A stretch of 64,000 nt of DNA from Blautia sp900556555 (GTDB lineage Bacteria > Bacillota > Clostridia > Lachnospirales > Lachnospiraceae): assembly GCA_964250615.1 (NCBI GenBank), contig CAXUGM010000001.1; one strand, written 5' to 3'. Positions 59,786-64,000 of the stretch are shown one piece after another (positions within the stretch are counted from its first letter, which is position 1; every line of letters starts with the position of its first letter). The notes below the pieces were generated by a model. The model was not told where the DNA came from and did no database searches. It saw only the letters and a program-made list of their open reading frames with translations. The position numbers were made by a program, and so were the translations under genes.

Positions 59786-60797
59786 TTTTTCAGAAAAATA
59801 TCAGCACAAAAAACAGGAATTATTATCATTGGCAGAACAGCAAAATAAGAAAAAAACAGTCTTTTGTAATCGCATAATCAAACGGATTCTTCAGACAGCG
59901 GCAGTTCTTATAATCGTGTCGGGAATTTCATTTACTGCATATGCAACGGCAAAAAATAACAGGGCAATCCAAGTAGAAATCAAAGAACAAAATATAATAA
60001 AAAAACTTTCTATAGAGGTGAAGAGAAAGAAGGAAAGTGAAGAGATTGTCGCTGTTCCGGAATATTTACCAGATGGTTATGAAGAATGGGATGTAGGAAG
60101 GTATTCTCTTGGAGGAGTTTGGGCAGCGGATGGTATTTCCATTGCAGAAAGTAATGGGATGGAAGAAGAGGAACTTCCATATGAAGCCTATGAAATCTGG
60201 AAAACAGGAAACACAAAAAATCTGCTGGTCGACAGAGGAGAAGGGAACGGCTACCGATGGAATATGATGTTGTTTGATGAAAAAAAAGGGCATATTGTTC
60301 AGATATTTGCAGCTCATTTTATTCCAAAAGAAGAAGTATTAAAGATAGGAAAACATATAAAAATTTATGAAAAAGAGGATTTTCCTAAAATGAAAAAAGA
60401 AGAAATTGAGAAAAAAACAGTTCAAATCGGAGATAAAATAGAGTATCCGGAATATGCAAAAGGGTGCAATCTTCAGGTGACAGATATCGTATTTTCTAAT
60501 CTAAAAGACGAATCTTCGCAAAAAGAGATGGAAGTTACCATAAAATTAGAAAATACCACAGACAAATTATGGGAAGAACTTCCAGTATTTCCGCTGTTTA
60601 GGAGTCCGGCTATGGAAGAAATGCCCGTTGCGATAGAAGGCGGTATTCCTGCTAATCCAGATAATAAAATATATTATGTAAACTTAAAACCTCATTCAGA
60701 GAAGGAAGTGCATTTAACGTATATCGTTCCAACGAAAGGACTGAAAGAAGGATATCTTGAATTTTTTGGTGAGTTCTGTATGAAAGTAAAGAAATAA
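59694..60797 (+). CDS. Anti-sigma factor-like membrane protein
   Basis: A 367-residue single-pass protein: cytosolic N-terminus of about 60 residues, one transmembrane helix (about 62-82, RILQTAAVLIIVSGISFTAYA), then an extracytoplasmic domain with VPEYLPDGYEEW, resembling DUF4367, and a C-terminal beta-rich DUF4352-like part with LENTTDKLWEELPVF. It overlaps the sigma gene by 92 bp, supporting a sigma/anti-sigma pair. ATG 59694 follows GGAGGAGG. The inducing signal is unknown. Confidence 0.75.
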   Translation: MMKQEKLDQMLAALGQEIEEEQLSKGAEKHDFSEKYQHKKQELLSLAEQQNKKKTVFCNRIIKRILQTAAVLIIVSGISFTAYATAKNNRAIQVEIKEQNIIKKLSIEVKRKKESEEIVAVPEYLPDGYEEWDVGRYSLGGVWAADGISIAESNGMEEEELPYEAYEIWKTGNTKNLLVDRGEGNGYRWNMMLFDEKKGHIVQIFAAHFIPKEEVLKIGKHIKIYEKEDFPKMKKEEIEKKTVQIGDKIEYPEYAKGCNLQVTDIVFSNLKDESSQKEMEVTIKLENTTDKLWEELPVFPLFRSPAMEEMPVAIEGGIPANPDNKIYYVNLKPHSEKEVHLTYIVPTKGLKEGYLEFFGEFCMKVKK

Positions 60798-60805
60798 AAG
60801 AAACA

Positions 60806-60855
60806 GAAAATCCGCAGTTTCCGGGGAAAAATTCCCGTGAGACTGCGGATTTTTA
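60806..60855. terminator. Bidirectional terminator
   Basis: AATCCGCAGT at 60809-60818 pairs with ACTGCGGATT at 60842-60851, with an inner CGGGGA/TCCCG stem, flanked by A- and T-runs. It separates the convergent anti-sigma and yqeY-like genes. Confidence 0.85.
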
Positions 60856-60877
60856 CTCATTTTATTTCATTTCAGAT

Positions 60878-61324
60878 TTACTGCATCATGGATGCCAGTA
60901 CCTGGTTTACCAGTTTGCCGTCAGCGATTCCTTTCACCTTAGGCATCAGGACTTTCATGATTTTTCCTTTGTCTTTTCCTGTAGGAGCGTCAATACCGAG
61001 TTTTCCTAAGACACCCTGGATGACCTCTTTGATTTCATCTTCACCCAGCATTTTAGGAGCAAATTCTTCATACACCGCAATGCGGTTTTTACATTCATTT
61101 ACAAGGTCTGTTCTCTCTTGCGGTGTCATTTCCAGTGTCTCTTTTGTCTGTTTGATTTCTTTTAATACAACTTCGTTTTCTTCGGCTTCTGTCAGGTCTT
61201 CTCTTTTGTCAATGGCTTTGTTTTTCAATGCAGATAAGAGCATGGAAAGTGATTCTTTACGCTCTTTATTTCCTGCTTTCATAGCTTCTACCATTGCTTT
61301 TCTGACTTCATCAATTTTGCTCAT
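60878..61324 (-). CDS. GatB/YqeY domain protein
   Basis: A 148-residue YqeY-family protein: helical, starting with a KIDEVRKAMVEAMKAG motif, then KERKESLSMLLSALKN, and ending with a domain resembling the GatB tail (MPKVKGIADGKLVNQVLASM). Relatives are thought to bind tRNA; no activity is established. GGAGATG upstream of the ATG is a good RBS. Monocistronic. Confidence 0.9.
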   Translation of the reverse strand: MSKIDEVRKAMVEAMKAGNKERKESLSMLLSALKNKAIDKREDLTEAEENEVVLKEIKQTKETLEMTPQERTDLVNECKNRIAVYEEFAPKMLGEDEIKEVIQGVLGKLGIDAPTGKDKGKIMKVLMPKVKGIADGKLVNQVLASMMQ

Positions 61325-61403
61325 TTTGAAACATCTCCTTTTTTATGAATATCTTTCAGCTCCTGCAATTACACGTTTTAGTATAACATGATTTTTTTCA
61401 GAG

Positions 61404-62042
61404 TCAATGAATCCGCAAAAGATTCCAGTCATAATGTGCAGCCAGAGAACGGATGATTACAGTGACTGCCATTCCAATCAGCATGGCGGTCATGTTTGTC
61501 ATGCTGGTTCTTCTACAGAGAACAAAGACAATTCCACCCACAATGGAAGCACAGGCATAAATCTGTTTCACCAGGATATAAGGGGTTTCTCTTGCCATAA
61601 TGTCACGGAGGACACCACCGCCCACACCGGTCAGAACACCGATGAAGACGAAGAAAAACATATTTTCCCGCACAAATTTAGAAGCAGTCTGAACCCCCAG
61701 TACAGTAAAAATACCGAGCCCCAGTGTATCGCACCAGAGCATAATGCGGTCATAATATTTACATTTGATTTTGGAATGAATAATCTCAGGATTAATATAT
61801 ACTATAAAAAACAGCAGCGTGGAGGTGGCAACTGCAAACAGGATATAGACTGGTCTTGCAAAGGCAGTGGGGGGTGTTAAACCAAGGATAATATCACGCA
61901 TAATTCCACCACCGACAGCTGTGGTGGCACCTAAGATATTTACCCCGAAAATATCCATTTTTTTCTCAATTGCTACCATGGCACCGGAAGAAGCAAATGC
62001 AATAGTTCCTATAATTTCCAGAATAAAAATAAATGTGTCCAT
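61404..62042 (-). CDS. UPF0126/TRIC-type membrane protein
   Basis: A 212-residue protein with seven hydrophobic segments and two UPF0126 repeats: SGAMVAIEKKMDIFGVNILG with GGGIMRDIILG, and FVFIGVLTGVGGGVLRDIM. Bacterial relatives form trimeric cation channels or transport small molecules. The preferred start ATG 62042 follows GGGGA; upstream codons give a non-conserved extension. Function in this organism is unknown. Confidence 0.87.
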   Translation of the reverse strand: MDTFIFILEIIGTIAFASSGAMVAIEKKMDIFGVNILGATTAVGGGIMRDIILGLTPPTAFARPVYILFAVATSTLLFFIVYINPEIIHSKIKCKYYDRIMLWCDTLGLGIFTVLGVQTASKFVRENMFFFVFIGVLTGVGGGVLRDIMARETPYILVKQIYACASIVGGIVFVLCRRTSMTNMTAMLIGMAVTVIIRSLAAHYDWNLLRIH

Positions 62043-62154
62043 GTAAAAAGTCCCCGTTTCTTCTTGTTTTTGACAAATGCAGACAAAAAATGCTGCAACT
62101 AAATTTATTATAAAAGATTCTAATTGAAATTGCAAAGAAAAGAATGAGAAATTG

Positions 62155-62183
62155 TTGACTTTTCTTTGGTTCTTTGATACATT
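62155..62183 (+). promoter_or_regulatory. Promoter of the sodium symporter gene
   Basis: TTGACT at 62155-62160 and TACATT at 62178-62183 with a 17-bp spacer. Confidence 0.6.
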
Positions 62184-62230
62184 AAAGAGACATAGTTTAT
62201 AGATTTAAAGTCAAAAATGGGAGGAAGATT

Positions 62231-63550
62231 ATGAGCAAACATAAAAACGGGAGTTTTACCAGCTCCTTTGGGTTTGTGCTGGCCTGTGTAGGTTCAGCAG
62301 TAGGTTTGGGAAATATCTGGATGTTCCCTTACCGTTTAGGTGAATACGGAGGTGCTGCATTTTTAATTCCGTATATCTTTTTTATTATACTGTTTGGATT
62401 TGTTGGTTTGTCCGCAGAGTTCGCTATTGGCAGAAAGGTGGGAACCGGAACATTAGGCTCCTATGTACATTGCTGGGAATCCAGAAATCTGGGAGTTGTA
62501 GGAAAAATTCTTGGATGGATACCACTTCTTGGTTCTCTTGGAATCGCAATTGGTTATTCTGTTATTATCGGATGGGTTTTCCGTTTCCTGGCAGGTTCTG
62601 CTGTAAATACTGTTTTAGAACAGGATTCAGCAGAATATTTTGGACAGGTGACAGCATGGATGGGAAATATTCCATTTCATGTCATGGTGATTGCTGTGAC
62701 AGTTCTGGTTTTATTGCTGGGAGCTGCTTCTCAGATTGAAAAAGCGAATAAGATACTGATGCCGTTATTTTTTGTTTTATTTGCAGTTTTGGCAATCCGC
62801 GTGGCATTTTTACCGGGAGCAGCACAGGGATATAAATTCCTGTTTGTTCCAAAATGGGAGGCATTAGCAAATGTGGATACCTGGGTTATGGCTATGGGAC
62901 AGGCGTTTTTCTCTTTGTCCATCACAGGTTCTGGTATGATTGTTTACGGTTCTTATCTCAGCAAAAAAGAAGATATTCCAAAGGCTTCTATGCAGACAGC
63001 CGTATTCGATACCATTGCAGCAATGCTGGCAGCTCTTGCTATTATGCCGGCTGTGTTTGCATTTGGAATTGAACCCACAGCGGGACCATCTTTAATGTTT
63101 ATTACCATTCCGAATATCTTCAAACAGATGCCGCTTGGAAGAGTATTTGCTGTTATTTTCTTTTTATCTGTATGCTTTGCGGGAGTTACCTCTCTCATCA
63201 ATATGTTTGAAGCGGTTATTGAGAGCTGGCAGCATAAATTCAACCTGAAAAGAAATCATTCCGTACTTTTCTGTGGATGTATTACACTGCTGGTTGGTTT
63301 GATGCTTGGTTCTGAGTCCAAGGTAGGACCGTGGATGGATTTCATCACGATTATTGTTGTTCCGTTTGGAGCTGTTCTCGGAGCTATTTCTATTTACTAT
63401 ATTTTGGGATTTGATAAAATCAAAGAAGAATTGGAGACAGGAAGAAAGAAACCATTACCAAAGCTGTTTAAAATTTCAGCAAAATACATTTATGTGCCAT
63501 TGTCCATAATTGTATTTATTCTTGGATTGATTTACAAAGGAATTGGCTGA
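62231..63550 (+). CDS. Neurotransmitter:sodium symporter family transporter
   Basis: A 439-residue LeuT-fold transporter, probably Na+-driven amino acid uptake. About 11 helices; the Na+/substrate-binding unwound TM1 is GSAVGLGNIWMFPYRLGEYGG-like (words AVGLGNIWMFPYR and NGGxAF-like EYGGAAFLIPY), and TM6/TM8 words SLSITGSGMIVYGSY and AGVTSLINMFEA are intact. Bacterial members are often 11-TM like this. GGGAGG before the ATG. Substrate not determined. Confidence 0.93.
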   Translation: MSKHKNGSFTSSFGFVLACVGSAVGLGNIWMFPYRLGEYGGAAFLIPYIFFIILFGFVGLSAEFAIGRKVGTGTLGSYVHCWESRNLGVVGKILGWIPLLGSLGIAIGYSVIIGWVFRFLAGSAVNTVLEQDSAEYFGQVTAWMGNIPFHVMVIAVTVLVLLLGAASQIEKANKILMPLFFVLFAVLAIRVAFLPGAAQGYKFLFVPKWEALANVDTWVMAMGQAFFSLSITGSGMIVYGSYLSKKEDIPKASMQTAVFDTIAAMLAALAIMPAVFAFGIEPTAGPSLMFITIPNIFKQMPLGRVFAVIFFLSVCFAGVTSLINMFEAVIESWQHKFNLKRNHSVLFCGCITLLVGLMLGSESKVGPWMDFITIIVVPFGAVLGAISIYYILGFDKIKEELETGRKKPLPKLFKISAKYIYVPLSIIVFILGLIYKGIG

Positions 63551-63552
63551 TA

Positions 63553-63597
63553 AAAAAGCGTCAGCGTCATTGAAAACAATGATGCCGGCGCTTTTTG
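63553..63597. terminator. Bidirectional terminator after the symporter
   Basis: AAAAAGCGTCAGCGTCATTG near 63553 pairs imperfectly with CAATGATGCCGGCGCTTTTT near 63577-63596; it is flanked by A- and T-runs and separates convergent genes. Confidence 0.75.
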
Positions 63598-64000
63598 TTA
63601 CTGTGCCTGATGCCGTCTTCCCAAAAAAGTGGGAACAGGAGGAAACCTCATACCGGACACCGGGTTTGGAAGGTTTACCGGAAGGGAGGAAATCTTGTCC
63701 ACGAACCAGTTAAAGGGATTAGAAGCCAGAGCAAAGGACAGAAGAATACAGGCAGAAAGAAGCAGGAAAATTTCCGGCAGGGTGTCTATATTCTTTAATA
63801 CAGGTGTTGTTTTTAAGGCACTGTATATCAGCCCATGGAACAGATAAACCGGCATGGTTCTTATTCCAAGAATAGAGAAAAAATGTTTTTTTCCAGGAAT
63901 CAGTGCACAAATGACAAACACCATAAGGAAAGAAATTCCGTAACATCCCAAACGTATCAGCATACCGGTTCCTGGCGTAAGCCCCATATCCTGATAAGAA
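63598..64000 (-). CDS. Acyltransferase-3 family membrane protein, C-terminal part
   Basis: Only the last approximately 133 residues are in the window; the frame is open to the right edge. Three hydrophobic helices with the pattern ILGIRTMPVYLFHGLIYSALK, as in the C-terminal end of acyltransferase-3 (OafA-like) surface-sugar O-acetylases, and a proline-rich tail. Substrate and start are unknown because the 5' part is missing. Confidence 0.65.
   Translation of the reverse strand, partial: SYQDMGLTPGTGMLIRLGCYGISFLMVFVICALIPGKKHFFSILGIRTMPVYLFHGLIYSALKTTPVLKNIDTLPEIFLLLSACILLSFALASNPFNWFVDKISSLPVNLPNPVSGMRFPPVPTFLGRRHQAQ

Overview
The window looks like chromosomal DNA of a spore-forming Lachnospiraceae bacterium (Blautia / Mediterraneibacter-like Clostridia; genus not resolvable by eye). 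The support is moderately low GC, strong AGGAGG-type ribosome binding sites, spoVG and spmB, a glgC-glgD pair, hisZ plus short-form hisG, a BceABRS-type module, a clostridial dnaD/dnaC pair, and housekeeping genes packed with short or overlapping junctions.

Layout. 1-5.3 kb: minus-strand prs, dnaC-like, dnaD-like and murC, with a tight cluster of DnaA boxes between murC and dnaD. 5.6-8.3 kb: glgC-glgD and spoVG. 8.4-10.5 kb: an rRNA methyltransferase, a small unknown gene and tRNA-Pro(CGG). 10.5-15.6 kb: a TetR regulator under a clear palindromic operator, then an ABC ATPase and a 1199-residue coiled-coil FtsX permease. 15.6-22.9 kb: a nuclease-like gene with internal repeats, an anti-sigma-like gene without a neighbouring sigma gene, and a BceAB-type transporter with its response regulator and kinase. 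23-28.6 kb: histidine phosphatase, DUF3878-like protein, RecQ, a frameshifted MATE exporter and SpmB. 28.6-34.9 kb: histidine operon hisZ-G-C-B-H-A-F-I-E, with no hisD. 35-40.2 kb: membrane J-like protein, PduL, MarR regulator, DUF885 peptidase and a lipoprotein. 40.2-47.3 kb: a second DnaA-box cluster, then pstS-C-A-B-phoU-phoP-phoR. 47.4-49.8 kb: trmB, a small gene, a nuclease remnant, tRNA-Lys(CTT) and an XRE regulator. 49.9-57.5 kb: an integrated mobilizable element. 57.6-64 kb: S41-like lipoprotein, ECF sigma/anti-sigma pair, YqeY, UPF0126, a sodium symporter and a partial acyltransferase.

Working units. The his operon covers ATP-phosphoribosyltransferase through histidinol-phosphate but needs hisD and a histidinol-phosphatase from elsewhere. 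The pst-pho block is a complete phosphate uptake and sensing unit; its PstS has its two halves in swapped order. The Bce block is a self-contained sensing and detoxification module for envelope-active peptides.

The most interesting region is the 7.6-kb mobilizable element. It has 20-bp inverted ends, a serine recombinase, a MobV relaxase, a pMV158-like oriT at the end opposite the relaxase, a broken repA, a compositionally distinct 87-residue orphan, and a Mef-like exporter. The exporter is preceded by a promoter, a six-codon leader ORF with a strong SD, and two terminator-like hairpins, the architecture of ribosome-mediated attenuation. The two DnaA-box clusters about 36.6 kb apart are the best non-coding signals in the chromosomal part.
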